Part shown: piece after piece, positions 27,585-35,882 of the stretch
Position numbering within the stretch: position 1 is the first letter of the stretch
How the letters are laid out: each line of letters begins with the position of its first letter
NCBI RefSeq assembly: GCF_016863015.1
Contig: NZ_BOOB01000019.1
Span: 107,213 to 171,212, forward strand
DNA length: 64,000 nt
Direction of reading: 5' to 3'
DNA from: Microbispora amethystogenes
Lineage (GTDB): Bacteria; Actinomycetota; Actinomycetes; Streptosporangiales; Streptosporangiaceae
Notes under the pieces: model-generated
Seen by the model: the letters and a program-made list of their open reading frames with translations, nothing else
Databases searched by the model: none
What the model was told of the DNA's origin: nothing
Translations under genes and position numbers: made by a program

Positions 27585-27905
27585 CGGACGGGGAGCCGCC
27601 CCCTCGGGCGCCGTTCGAGACCCGTGGGCGTCGCTCGCAGCCGCCGGTGAGCCGCGTCGCCTCCCACTTCCGGAGGGCTGTGATGTCTTCGGCGACCCCC
27701 GCCCTTGGATCTATCCGGAAAGGCGGCGGATTACTTTCGATCGGGAGTGGTGTTCACTCCGCATTCCACGGTGCGTTCTTTTCCTGTGCCGGATTTTTAC
27801 GGCGAACCTCGGGGAAACCGCACCGGTGTTTATCGATCGCGGGCCAGGGGACGGTGTTCGGCGAATCGCCCATTTCGGGCGAATCGCCAGATCAGGGAGG
27901 ATGAC
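27585..27905. other. Intergenic region with palindromic repeats, relatively AT-richer
   Basis: This 321-bp gap between the MerR gene and a 31-codon ORF contains no convincing gene; a longer in-frame opening from 27705 has no supporting binding site. The second half is noticeably less GC-rich than its surroundings, as expected for a promoter region. It ends with two copies of a short palindrome (listed separately) and a strong ribosome binding site. Confidence 0.5.
27860..27888. promoter_or_regulatory. Two copies of an 11-bp palindrome before the small ORF
   Basis: GGCGAATCGCC occurs at 27860-27870 and 27878-27888, 18 bp apart. Each copy is itself a dyad (GGCGA-A-TCGCC). This looks like a tandem operator next to the binding site of the small ORF at 27906. 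Confidence 0.5.
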
Positions 27906-28001
27906 ATGAACGGATTCTTACCGTACCGCGATTCGACTCCGGCTGCCCGTGTCGGCGGCGTACGTGGCTGGCAGGCGGACATTCTCCGCGGTGAGTCGTA
28001 G
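27906..28001 (+). CDS. Small 31-aa ORF of unknown function upstream of a prolyl oligopeptidase
   Basis: A 31-codon ORF with an excellent ribosome binding site (AGGGAGG, five bases before the ATG). The peptide starts MNGFLPYRDSTPAARV and continues with a Gly/Arg/Trp-containing tail ending GES. It has no Cys, no signal peptide and no match I recognise. It is bracketed by palindromes and lies 87 bp before the prolyl oligopeptidase gene. It could be a leader peptide, a peptide substrate of the protease (prolyl oligopeptidases do process some RiPP precursors) or just a spurious frame. No RiPP cyclase or kinase is nearby. Confidence 0.4.
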   Translation: MNGFLPYRDSTPAARVGGVRGWQADILRGES

Positions 28002-28006
28002 CTGAG

Positions 28007-28021
28007 CGATTCGGCGAATCG
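28007..28021. promoter_or_regulatory. Third palindrome of the GCGAATCG family, after the small ORF
   Basis: CGATTCG-G-CGAATCG is a perfect 15-bp dyad five bases after the small ORF's stop and 68 bp before the protease start. It shares the CGAATCG half-site with the two upstream copies. Confidence 0.45.
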
Positions 28022-28088
28022 GGGTGCTGCGGTGCGCAGAGGCCGCAGTGCCTCGATCCATGGGTCCGACGCATTCCGGGGGCGTTTC

Positions 28089-30266
28089 ATGGCGCGCTTG
28101 TTCTACCCTGCCGCATATCGCGGCGACGTCGTGGAGGAGCTGTTCGGATTTCCGGTCTCCGATCCCTACCGGTGGCTGGAGAACGGCAACGACCCACGCG
28201 TACGGGAGTGGGCCGAGGCCCAGGACCGCCTCTTCCGGACCTGCCGCGCCGGGTGGCGTGAGAGGCGCTCGTGGGCGGCTCTGGTGGACCAGGTGTCGTC
28301 CTACGGCGTGTCGGAGCCTCCGATGGCGCGCGGCCCGTTCCTGTTCCTGACCGAGTGGCCGCGCGGAGACGAGCAGCGACGCCTTCTCGTCGTCGACGCC
28401 GAGGGGAACAGGCGGGTGCTGGTCGATCCCGTGCGGATCGACCCGTCCGGGCACACGGGGCTCCACGCCTGGTGGCCGTCCCGCGAGGGCGAACGCGTGG
28501 CCGTCCAGATGGAGGTCGCCGAACAGCCCGGCAGCGACATCGTGGTGCTGGACGTGCGCACCGGCGAGACGGTGGACGGACCGCTGCCGCGTGCCCGCAA
28601 CACCTCGCTCGCCTGGCTGCCGGGAGGGGACGCGTTCTACTACGTCAGCCGGGTGCCCGACGAGGATCTCGCCCCCGGCGACACGCGCCTGCATCGGCGG
28701 GTGCGCCTCCACCGCATCGGCACCCCCGGCGAGCGGGACACGGTGGTGTTCGGCGGTGAGGACGCCCCCGACCACTACTACGGCCTCACGATCAGCGCCG
28801 ACGGCCGGTTCATGGCGGTCACCGCGACGGCCGGGCCCGCTCCACGCAACGACGTGTACGTGGGCGACCTCGCCGACCCGGAGGCCCCGCGCTTCGGCGA
28901 ATTCGTGGACGGCGAGGCCCTGGGCGCCCGCGTCCTGCCGCGCTTCCTCCCGGACGGCGATCTCCTGCTGGTGACCGACTACCAGGCTCCGTGTGGCCGC
29001 GTTTGCGTCGCCGGCCGGAACGACACCGGCCCGGCCGCGTGGCGCGAGCTCGTGCCCGAAGATCCCGAGGCGCCGCTGGACGAGTGCGTGGTGCTGGACG
29101 ACCCGGCCCTCGCCCGGCCCCTGCTGCTGGTGGCACGCGCCCGCCACGGCACGTCCACCCTGACCCTGCACGACCTCGGGACCGGCCGTCCGCTCACCGA
29201 CCTTCCCCTGCCCGGCGCGGGCGTCGTGTCGTCCCTGCGTACGGCCCTTCCGCACGGGCGCCGGGCGTGGTTCGGCTACTGCGACGCGACCACGCCTCCC
29301 GCCGTCTACCGCTACGACGGCGTCACGGGGACGATCGAACACGAGGCGGGCGCGACGGCCGGCCGTACCCCGGAGATCCGCAGCCGCGCCGTCCGTTACC
29401 GGGCGGGCGACGGCACCGAGATCCCGCTGTTCCTGTTCACCCCGGCCGCGTCCGCCCCGGCCGGGGAGCACGCGGGCCCCCGCCCGACCCTCCTGTACGG
29501 CTACGGCAGCTTCGGCATGCCGATGCGCCCGTGGTTCTTCCCGGTCGCGGCGGCCTGGGTCGCCGCCGGCGGGGTCTATGCCGTCGCCTGCGTACGCGGG
29601 GGAGGCGAGGAGGGGCAGTGGTGGCACGACGCCGGTCGCGGACCGCACAAACACCGTGCGATCAGCGACTTCAACGACGCCGCGGCCTGGCTGACCGGCA
29701 GCGGCGTGACGACCCCTGACCGGCTGGCGAGCTACGGGCAGTCCGCGGGCGGCCTGCTGGTCACCGCCGCCGCCGTCGAGCGGCCGGACCTGTACGCCGC
29801 GGTCGTCGCCGAGGGCCCGCTGTGCGACATGGTGCGGTACGAGCGCTTCGGCCTGGGACGCACGTGGACCGAGGAGTTCGGCACCGCCTCCGACCCCGGG
29901 CAGCTCGAATGGCTGCTGGGATACTCCCCTTATCACCACGTCACGCCCGGAACCTCCTATCCCGCGTTCCTGCTCACCGGCGCGGTGACCGATCTGCAGA
30001 CCGGAGAGGCCCACGTCACCAAGATGTGCGCGGCCCTCCAGCACGCCACCGGCGGCGACCGGCCGATCCTCATGCGCCGGGACCCCGGCACCGCCCACGC
30101 CGCGTCTCCCGCGAGCAAGGAGCGCGCCCTGACCGCGGACATCCTCGCCTTCGCCGCGGAACACACCGGTCTCTCACCCGGTCGCCACGGCGACACGAGC
30201 CGGAGCGGCGACCGGCGGCCGGTGCTGGTGAACCCACCGGAGGGGACGTACGTTTCTGGGGCATGA
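28089..30266 (+). CDS. Prolyl oligopeptidase family serine peptidase (S9A)
   Basis: A 725-aa cytosolic enzyme without signal peptide. The N-terminal pattern YPAAYRGDVVEELFG and DPYRWLE starts the seven-bladed propeller. The C-terminal hydrolase domain carries YGYGSFG, an RGGGEEGQWWHDAGRG segment, nucleophile Ser552 (GQSAGGLL), Asp635 (VTDLQTG) and His670 (GTAHAAS). These positions closely match those of mammalian POP. It would cleave short Pro-containing peptides after Pro. The ATG at 28089 fits the family's N-terminus; the frame upstream to 28032 is probably not used. The stop overlaps the next gene's start (ATGA). A peptide-maturation role is possible given the small ORF upstream, but not shown. 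Confidence 0.9.
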   Translation: MARLFYPAAYRGDVVEELFGFPVSDPYRWLENGNDPRVREWAEAQDRLFRTCRAGWRERRSWAALVDQVSSYGVSEPPMARGPFLFLTEWPRGDEQRRLLVVDAEGNRRVLVDPVRIDPSGHTGLHAWWPSREGERVAVQMEVAEQPGSDIVVLDVRTGETVDGPLPRARNTSLAWLPGGDAFYYVSRVPDEDLAPGDTRLHRRVRLHRIGTPGERDTVVFGGEDAPDHYYGLTISADGRFMAVTATAGPAPRNDVYVGDLADPEAPRFGEFVDGEALGARVLPRFLPDGDLLLVTDYQAPCGRVCVAGRNDTGPAAWRELVPEDPEAPLDECVVLDDPALARPLLLVARARHGTSTLTLHDLGTGRPLTDLPLPGAGVVSSLRTALPHGRRAWFGYCDATTPPAVYRYDGVTGTIEHEAGATAGRTPEIRSRAVRYRAGDGTEIPLFLFTPAASAPAGEHAGPRPTLLYGYGSFGMPMRPWFFPVAAAWVAAGGVYAVACVRGGGEEGQWWHDAGRGPHKHRAISDFNDAAAWLTGSGVTTPDRLASYGQSAGGLLVTAAAVERPDLYAAVVAEGPLCDMVRYERFGLGRTWTEEFGTASDPGQLEWLLGYSPYHHVTPGTSYPAFLLTGAVTDLQTGEAHVTKMCAALQHATGGDRPILMRRDPGTAHAASPASKERALTADILAFAAEHTGLSPGRHGDTSRSGDRRPVLVNPPEGTYVSGA

Positions 30267-31015
30267 GATTGCGAACGATCCTGCTCGTGGCGGTGTTGTC
30301 GCTGGCAGCGGCGTGTGGAGAAGCGACGTCGGCGACAACGGCGGCCCCCGCCGAGGACGGACCGGCCACGCCGGTCGCACTGTGGGGCGCCGAAGGCGGG
30401 TTCGTGACCCCGACCGTGAACGTGCTGCGTCCGCCCCGGGTGGTGCTGTACGCCGACGGCCTGGTGATCGCGGACGCGAGCAGGCAACTGAAGCTCACCG
30501 ACGCCGAGACCGGCGAGACGGTCACGGCGATGGAGAGATATCTGACCGGGCAGCCGCCGACCGCGCGGCCCAGCCCCGGGGCGCCGTCGGTGGCGGACGT
30601 GCCGACCACCGTCCTCGCCGTACGGGGGAAGGACGGGAAGATGCGGGAGGTCCGGGCCGAAGCCCTGGAACAGGTCGCGGAGTTCTATCCAAAGGCGCTG
30701 CTGGACGCGAAGAAGCTGATGGAGGGCCTGGCGGCCCGCGCCGACGCGGAGGGCACCCCCTACACCGGCCCACGCGTACGTATGGTTGCCGAAGGGGTCG
30801 TCTCGGCGGAGGGCAAGCCGGCGCCGTGGCCCGCGAAGGTCCCCGAGCCCGACGGCCCGGCCGACCCGGTCTGGCGCAAGGACCTGGACGGCGAGACGGC
30901 GAGCGCGGTCGCCAAGGCCGTTCCCGCCGGGCAGGACCACGCCCGGCCGATCTTCAAGAGCGCTTCGGGGAAGGTGTTCGTGCTCTCCTGGCGATACCTG
31001 CTGCCCGACGAGTGA
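30263..31015 (+). CDS. Lipoprotein of unknown function coupled to the oligopeptidase
   Basis: A 250-aa protein with a lipoprotein signal peptide (MRLRTILLVAVLSLAAAC; lipobox LAAAC) and an Ala/Thr linker before the mature domain. The mature part alternates short beta strands with a helical stretch near 130-165. I do not recognise a family. The ATG overlaps the protease stop as ATGA, so the two proteins are made together although one is cytosolic and one is surface-anchored. Its last 62 bp overlap the 3' end of the convergent gene. Confidence 0.75.
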   Translation: MRLRTILLVAVLSLAAACGEATSATTAAPAEDGPATPVALWGAEGGFVTPTVNVLRPPRVVLYADGLVIADASRQLKLTDAETGETVTAMERYLTGQPPTARPSPGAPSVADVPTTVLAVRGKDGKMREVRAEALEQVAEFYPKALLDAKKLMEGLAARADAEGTPYTGPRVRMVAEGVVSAEGKPAPWPAKVPEPDGPADPVWRKDLDGETASAVAKAVPAGQDHARPIFKSASGKVFVLSWRYLLPDE

Positions 31016-32003
31016 TCCGCCGCCCGGCGGCCGGAACGGCCAGAGCCGTGACGACGAGCCCGCCGGCCGCGACCAGGACGAGCAGCGCCGCCCAGGGGAT
31101 GGTCCAGGCGTGCGTGGTGCTCTCGACGGCGGCGAGCGGGGCGACCGAGCCCGACGCGTCGGCGAGCAGCGGGACGAGGGAGACCGCCGCCGTCAGCCGC
31201 AGCGCGGGAGCCACTCCGCGTACGGGCACCGTGACCTTCCAGGTCTCGCCCGGCAGCAGCGGGGGCGAGTCGCCGATCCGCCCCGCACGGGCGCCGAAGC
31301 GCCCGAAGGGGCCGGAAGTGGACACCTCCTGGCGAGCGGTGAGGACGGCGTTGCCGGTGTTCCGGATCGTGTAGGTGACGGTGGCGTCGCCCTTCCCGAA
31401 CGGATCGGGCGTGCCGGAGTAGCCGACGCGCAGGCCCTCCACGGACAGGCTCGGCCTGAGCTCGCCACCCACGCGCAGCCGGATGCGGATGCCGAGACGC
31501 CGCCCGTCCGCCCCGGCGGTCCCGGCCGGGCTGGTGACGACGCCGCCCAGGTACTCACCGGGCGCGGCGTCGTCCGGCGGCGCGACCGTGAACGGCACCT
31601 CGGCCGACTCTCCGGGCGCGACCGTCACGTCGGGTCGTCCGGGGTGGACCCACGCGCCCACCCCGGACGGCGTCGCGTCCCTGCCGGCGAGGTCGAGCCT
31701 GCCCTGTTCCGTGGTGAACGCGTCCGCGGCGTACACGGCCAGGCGGAGCGGCGTCGTCCCGTGGTTGACGATCACGAGACCATCCTCGATCCGCCCTCCG
31801 GGGTCGAGGGTGTAGCCGTAGTTGCGCCGGCCCGACCCGAAGTCGCCGGAAGCCGTCGTCACCGTCCAGGAGACCTCGCCGTCCGCGGCCGCGGCGGGTC
31901 CCGTCCCCGCTCCGAGGAGGCCGATCGCGGCGAGCAGCGCCACGACGACGGTCCGGGCGAGGGCTTCGGCTGCCGTGGTCGTACGCGGTCCGGGGGAATG
32001 CAT
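30954..32003 (-). CDS. Membrane-anchored DUF916/WxL-like surface protein
   Basis: A 349-aa protein. A signal peptide (ending AAAADG near 41) is followed by two beta domains. The first has the NHGTTPLRLAVYAADAF and WVHPGRPDVTVAPGESAEVPFTV patterns of the WxL-associated peptidoglycan-binding domain. The second is Ig-like (YTIRNTGNAVLTA). A single TM near 297-320 and a basic Arg/Lys-rich tail anchor it in the membrane. In Firmicutes such proteins hold WxL proteins to the wall; no WxL partner is visible here. It is convergent with the lipoprotein gene and overlaps it. Confidence 0.7.
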   Translation of the reverse strand: MHSPGPRTTTAAEALARTVVVALLAAIGLLGAGTGPAAAADGEVSWTVTTASGDFGSGRRNYGYTLDPGGRIEDGLVIVNHGTTPLRLAVYAADAFTTEQGRLDLAGRDATPSGVGAWVHPGRPDVTVAPGESAEVPFTVAPPDDAAPGEYLGGVVTSPAGTAGADGRRLGIRIRLRVGGELRPSLSVEGLRVGYSGTPDPFGKGDATVTYTIRNTGNAVLTARQEVSTSGPFGRFGARAGRIGDSPPLLPGETWKVTVPVRGVAPALRLTAAVSLVPLLADASGSVAPLAAVESTTHAWTIPWAALLVLVAAGGLVVTALAVPAAGRRITRRAAGIARRARTPSPKRS

Positions 32004-32085
32004 GTGGATGGTCCTCGGGTGGGTCGGGCTGCGCTGTGGAAGAAGCGTGGGGCGCGCTGCAAGCGTGCGGCGCCGTGGAAGCGTG

Positions 32086-32121
32086 CGGTGGGGCAGGCGC
32101 CGGAGGGCACCTGCCCCACCG
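32086..32121 (-). terminator. Hairpin downstream of the metallophosphatase gene
   Basis: Perfect 12-bp stem (32086-32097, CGGTGGGGCAGG, with 32110-32121) and a 12-base loop, 55 bases beyond the phosphatase stop on the minus strand. Confidence 0.65.
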
Positions 32122-32175
32122 GGGTCGAGCGGGCCGGATCAGCTCATCGTGACCGGCCGCGCGTCACTGTGGGGT

Positions 32176-33696
32176 CTACTGCAGCCAGTCGGACCCGGCC
32201 GCCGCCGGCCCGTCCTGCCCGCTCTTGCCCTCGTTCGTGTGGATCACGACCTTGTCGACGGTGGAGCCGACCGCCGGGGCGGTGGTGGCGCCGTTGTCCG
32301 GGCCGCACCACTTCACCTTGCCCAGCTCGACCGCCGCGTTGGGCGCGGCGCAGGTGCCGCTGCGGATGTTCTCGACGACCAGCTTGTTGCCGCGCATCTG
32401 GACCCGCACGTACGTACGGACGTGCTCCTGGTTCTCGACCGAGTTGGCCCAGTGGCTCTTGGGGTTCAGCGGGTCGGGGCCGAAGTCCGAGCCCTCGACC
32501 GGAGCGGTGAGGTCGTAGTACTTCGAGCCCGACGCGGAGTTGGCGGTCACGTAGACGACGCCGCCCGGGCCCTTGGACACCTCGGCGGCGCCGGGCTGCT
32601 CGTCCGCGTTCGCCTTCTGCCCGTTCTTGATCACGTAGCTGCGGGAGTAGCTGTGGTCGTGACCCTGCAGGACCAGGTCGACGCCGAGCTTCGAGAAGGC
32701 GGTCGGGAAGTCCTGACGGCGCACCTTGTTGTCGGAGTCGTTCGCGTGGGCGGCCGGGGAGTAGATCGCGTGGTGGTAGATGAGCACCGTGTGCTTGGCG
32801 CCGGCGCCGTGCTGCTTGACGACGTCGCTGATGTAGCCGATGTGCGCGGCGTCGGAGCCACTGGCGTACGCGTTGCTGTTGATGTCGATGAACAGCACGT
32901 TCTTGTACGTGAACCAGTAGTCGCCGCCCGACCGGGTCGCCGGGGTGCCGTTGTAGTACGGCGCGGACCGGTCGGTGTTCGGCGTCCAGAAGTGCTGCTC
33001 GTACGCCTTGCCGCCGACGTCGTGGTTGCCGATGGTGGCGGCCCACGGATACTGGCGCAGCTTGTCGGGGGCGAGGAACGCGTCCCACTGCGTCTCGGTG
33101 TTGGCGGTCTCGACCTGGTCGCCGCCCGAGACCAGCAGTTCGGCCTTCGGGTTGGCGGCGAGGGCGACGTTCAGGGTGTCCGCCCACCCTTCGCCGTCCT
33201 TCGCCGTGTTGCCGGACGAGCCGATCTGCGGGTCGCCGAAGAACAGGAAGTCGAGGTTGTTGCCGTTGAAGTCCTGCGTCGTGAAGGAGTACGCCGGGGA
33301 CCAGTTGCCCTCCGCGCCGACCCGGTAGGAGTACGCGGTGTTCTGCTTCAGGCTGTCGATCGTCGCGTGCGCGTTGTAGCCGCCGTTGACGGTGTTGGCG
33401 GTGACCGTGGCGGAGTAGGTCACGGCGTTCGCGGGGAACTGTCCCTTGACGAGCTTGGACGTCGGCGCGACCTGGACCACCTGCGCGGTGCCGGTCGAGG
33501 AATACCACGACACGACGCGCTGCGTCTCGTCGGCGCCGACGCCGAGGACGATGCCGGTGAGCGTCGCGCTGTCGGCGTGGGCCGCGGTCGCCAGGCCGCC
33601 GAACACTGCGGTGGCGCTGAGAGCCGCCGCGGTGGCGCTGACGGCCACCCGGCGCAGCACCTGCCCGGAGCCCTTGGTCCCGTTGTCGAGCTTCAT
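32176..33696 (-). CDS. Secreted purple acid phosphatase-like metallophosphoesterase
   Basis: A 506-aa secreted enzyme. Signal peptide 1-42 (ends ATAAHAD). Residues about 45-140 form a fibronectin-like N-terminal purple acid phosphatase domain (AYSYRVG). The metallophosphatase core has all five motif blocks: FFGDPQ, SGGDQVE, IGNHDVGG, IYHHAIY and LQGHDHSYSR, which supply the dinuclear metal ligands. Two Cys near the C-terminus probably pair. It releases phosphate from extracellular esters. The region before its start holds one good PHO-box unit (GTTCACTTTCG, 10 of 11), and the neighbouring membrane gene has a full PHO box, so phosphate control is likely. Confidence 0.9.
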   Translation of the reverse strand: MKLDNGTKGSGQVLRRVAVSATAAALSATAVFGGLATAAHADSATLTGIVLGVGADETQRVVSWYSSTGTAQVVQVAPTSKLVKGQFPANAVTYSATVTANTVNGGYNAHATIDSLKQNTAYSYRVGAEGNWSPAYSFTTQDFNGNNLDFLFFGDPQIGSSGNTAKDGEGWADTLNVALAANPKAELLVSGGDQVETANTETQWDAFLAPDKLRQYPWAATIGNHDVGGKAYEQHFWTPNTDRSAPYYNGTPATRSGGDYWFTYKNVLFIDINSNAYASGSDAAHIGYISDVVKQHGAGAKHTVLIYHHAIYSPAAHANDSDNKVRRQDFPTAFSKLGVDLVLQGHDHSYSRSYVIKNGQKANADEQPGAAEVSKGPGGVVYVTANSASGSKYYDLTAPVEGSDFGPDPLNPKSHWANSVENQEHVRTYVRVQMRGNKLVVENIRSGTCAAPNAAVELGKVKWCGPDNGATTAPAVGSTVDKVVIHTNEGKSGQDGPAAAGSDWLQ

Positions 33697-33811
33697 TACT
33701 TTCCATCCATTTAGGGGGAATTGGAGCGATTTGCACGCTTTCGGGGTTTCGTGTCGCGAAAGTGAACATCGGGCGGGCGGGCCGTTGCGCTTGCCGGAAG
33801 TTGTGATGCGA

Positions 33812-35023
33812 TCAGATCCCGAGCACGCGTTGCGCGAACCACACCAGGCCCATCGCGGACACCCCCGCCGCGATCGCCCCGGTCGTCCACAGCCCCGCGA
33901 CCGGCCGGCGGTGACGCAGCAGGGCGAGCAGCGGGAAGACGGCGACGATGATCGCCAGCTGGACGACCTCGATGCCCACGTTGAAGACGAGCAGCGACCA
34001 CAGCAGCGTCCACGACCAGGCCTGGTCGATCCCCAGTGCCGCGGCGAAGCCCAGCCCGTGCACGAGGCCGAAGCAGAAGACCACCGCGAGCCGGGTCTGG
34101 CCCGCCCGGTCGAGGCCGAGACGACCGTGACCGGCCGTCTCGAGATCCGTGGCGTGTGATCGGCGCCGCCAGACGCGCCACAGGTGCCAGCCCGCGACCA
34201 CCGCGATCGACAGGGCGATGACGGGCTCGACGAACGACGCGGGCAGCCGCACGAGGCCGAGGGCCGCGAGGACGAAGGTCACCGAGTGGGCCAGTGTGAA
34301 GGTCGTCGCCGCGAGCACGATCTCGCGCAGGCGGCGTGATCCCGCGATGAGCGCCAGCAGGAAGAGGATGTGGTCGACGCCGCCGAGCAGGTGCTCGGCT
34401 CCGAGCCGGAAGAACTGCCAGAACCGCTCGGCCCAGGACTGTTCGGTGGAGAACGACCGATTCTGGGCGTCAAGAGCCGTGCTTCCGGACTTCAGGTCGA
34501 GGTCGTAGGTGACGATCGTCTTGCTGTCGCGCACATAGCCCTCGGAGCCCGGGAACAGCTCGCTGTGCACCTCGTGCGCCTCCGCGGACCGCGGGCACCG
34601 GTAGTCGAGGGCCAGCCGCGCGTACGGGACGCCCTCGCGCCGCCCGATCGTGAAGCCGCCGTCCCGCGTGGGGGCGCACGCCGCGCCTCCGGCCGCGACG
34701 CGGAAGCGCTCGGTCACGTACGCGACGACCGAGCCGGCGTGCGCGTCGAGCGCGGCGGCCTGCTCCGCCGCGTCGCCGTTCTCGAACGCGGCGGTGCCCG
34801 CTTTGAAGAGCGTGTCGTCCTTCCCGGCGTCGGCGGCGGAGACGACGAGCAGGTCGTACTCCAGCTGGAGCTCGGTGCGGACGTGCCCGGTCTGAGGCGA
34901 GGCGAGGTGGACGTAGACCGTCGAGGTGAACCCGTGGGCGAGGGCGGGCACGGCACTGAACAGGACGGCCACGGTCACGGCGGCGATGACGGAACAGACA
35001 CGACGCCGCGCGGCGGGGGACAT
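33812..35023 (-). CDS. HupE/UreJ-like membrane protein
   Basis: A 403-aa protein. It has a signal peptide, an extracellular beta domain of about 190 residues with a likely Cys pair, and then six or so TM helices. The helices carry the His-rich HupE/UreJ_2 motifs: LGAEHLLGGVDHILFLL, FTLAHSVTF and FGLVHGLGFA. HupE/UreJ relatives are metal permeases or assembly factors. The substrate of this extended version is not known. Its promoter region has an 11-bp-periodic PHO box, so it probably belongs to the phosphate-starvation response with the phosphatase next door, possibly supplying metal. Confidence 0.8.
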   Translation of the reverse strand: MSPAARRRVCSVIAAVTVAVLFSAVPALAHGFTSTVYVHLASPQTGHVRTELQLEYDLLVVSAADAGKDDTLFKAGTAAFENGDAAEQAAALDAHAGSVVAYVTERFRVAAGGAACAPTRDGGFTIGRREGVPYARLALDYRCPRSAEAHEVHSELFPGSEGYVRDSKTIVTYDLDLKSGSTALDAQNRSFSTEQSWAERFWQFFRLGAEHLLGGVDHILFLLALIAGSRRLREIVLAATTFTLAHSVTFVLAALGLVRLPASFVEPVIALSIAVVAGWHLWRVWRRRSHATDLETAGHGRLGLDRAGQTRLAVVFCFGLVHGLGFAAALGIDQAWSWTLLWSLLVFNVGIEVVQLAIIVAVFPLLALLRHRRPVAGLWTTGAIAAGVSAMGLVWFAQRVLGI

Positions 35024-35062
35024 ATTACTCCTTTTCGGGCTTGGCGTACGAAATCTGCTCGA

Positions 35063-35106
35063 TCCGGATGAACGACCGATATCTCGTGAATGAACCGATG
35101 GCTAAC
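35063..35106 (-). promoter_or_regulatory. PHO box (PhoP-binding direct repeats) upstream of the HupE-like gene
   Basis: Read on the minus strand, four consecutive 11-bp units occur here. Against the Streptomyces PhoP direct-repeat consensus G(G/T)TCAYYYR(G/C)G, unit 2 (GTTCATTCACG, 35085-35095) matches 11 of 11 and unit 4 (GTTCATCCGGA, 35063-35073) 10 of 11. Unit 1 matches about 7 and unit 3 poorly. The two good units are exactly 22 bp apart, on the same helix face, about 40-70 bp before the start codon. Confidence 0.65.
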
Positions 35107-35198
35107 CAAGCCCGGCGAAGACCCCTTCAAGGCGGAAAGGGTGCATTCGATGAGATAGGAAGTAGGCGCACTTCCCGCCGCCCCGAAGGACGATCTTC

Positions 35199-35870
35199 AT
35201 GCGCTCTCGGCTTCTGCCCGCCGGCACGCTGGCCGTGGCGGTCGCGACCGCCCTGCTGGCCGGCGGATGCGGCGCCGGCGACGACTGGTCCCGGCCGCAC
35301 GGGAAGCCCACCGCCGTCGGCGCCCCGGGCCCGGGCTTCCTCCCGGCCGTCTCGCCCGCGCCGGAGGCGACGATCACGCCCCGGCCCGGCTCGTGGAACG
35401 GGGTCCGGCCGTCGGACGGCTACCGCGTGGTGCTGCTCACCGCGGGGGAGGACCGCCAGACCCGGACGCTGGTGAGCGCCGTGACGGAGTGGGCCGAAGA
35501 GGAGCACGTCAGCCTGAGGACCATCACGGCCACGAAGCCGGCCGACTTCGTCCCGGCCATCAGCAGGGCGATCGGCCTGAAGCCCGATCTCGTCGTCAGC
35601 GCCGGTGACGCGCTCGTCGACCCCCTGGCCCTGGTCACCCCCAACCACCTCGACCAGCAGTTCCTGGTGGTCGGCGCCGAACTGGCCGAGCCCACGGCGA
35701 ACGTCACCGCCGCCGACTGGGCCGGTGCGTCGTTCCGCGGCGAGGGTCTCGGCATGTCCTCGACGTACGACTCCGCCAGCTTCACGCCCGAGCGCGCGGG
35801 ACGTGCCGTCCGGGCCGGTGTCGCGGCCGTGCTCAGCGGCCTCACCGGCAACGTGATCTGGCTGGACTAG
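35199..35870 (+). CDS. BMP-like lipoprotein
   Basis: A 223-aa lipoprotein (lipobox LLAGGC near residue 25) with a periplasmic-binding fold: VVLLTAGEDRQTRTLVSAV, then LKPDLVVSAGDALVDPL and QQFLVVGAELAEP. This resembles the first lobe of BMP/Med-type nucleoside-binding lipoproteins, but it is shorter than full BMP proteins (usually over 300 aa) and no ABC permease follows. It ends 13 bp before the convergent sortase gene. A surface sensing or scaffold role is possible. Confidence 0.75.
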   Translation: MRSRLLPAGTLAVAVATALLAGGCGAGDDWSRPHGKPTAVGAPGPGFLPAVSPAPEATITPRPGSWNGVRPSDGYRVVLLTAGEDRQTRTLVSAVTEWAEEEHVSLRTITATKPADFVPAISRAIGLKPDLVVSAGDALVDPLALVTPNHLDQQFLVVGAELAEPTANVTAADWAGASFRGEGLGMSSTYDSASFTPERAGRAVRAGVAAVLSGLTGNVIWLD

Positions 35871-35882
35871 GCGATTGAGGAG

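Noticed and set aside
27926..27960. tRNA-like T-arm sequence (GATTCGACTCC)
   Set aside because: No acceptor stem, anticodon arm or D arm can be built around it, and it lies inside the small ORF.
33750..33762. PHO box upstream of the purple acid phosphatase
   Set aside because: Only one good unit (GTTCACTTTCG on the minus strand). Phosphate control is plausible from context but not shown by the site.
35041..35475. Plus-strand frame overlapping the PHO box and the BMP-like lipoprotein gene
   Set aside because: It runs out of frame through the lipoprotein gene and is Arg/Pro-rich. The lipoprotein frame has a proper lipobox and is preferred.
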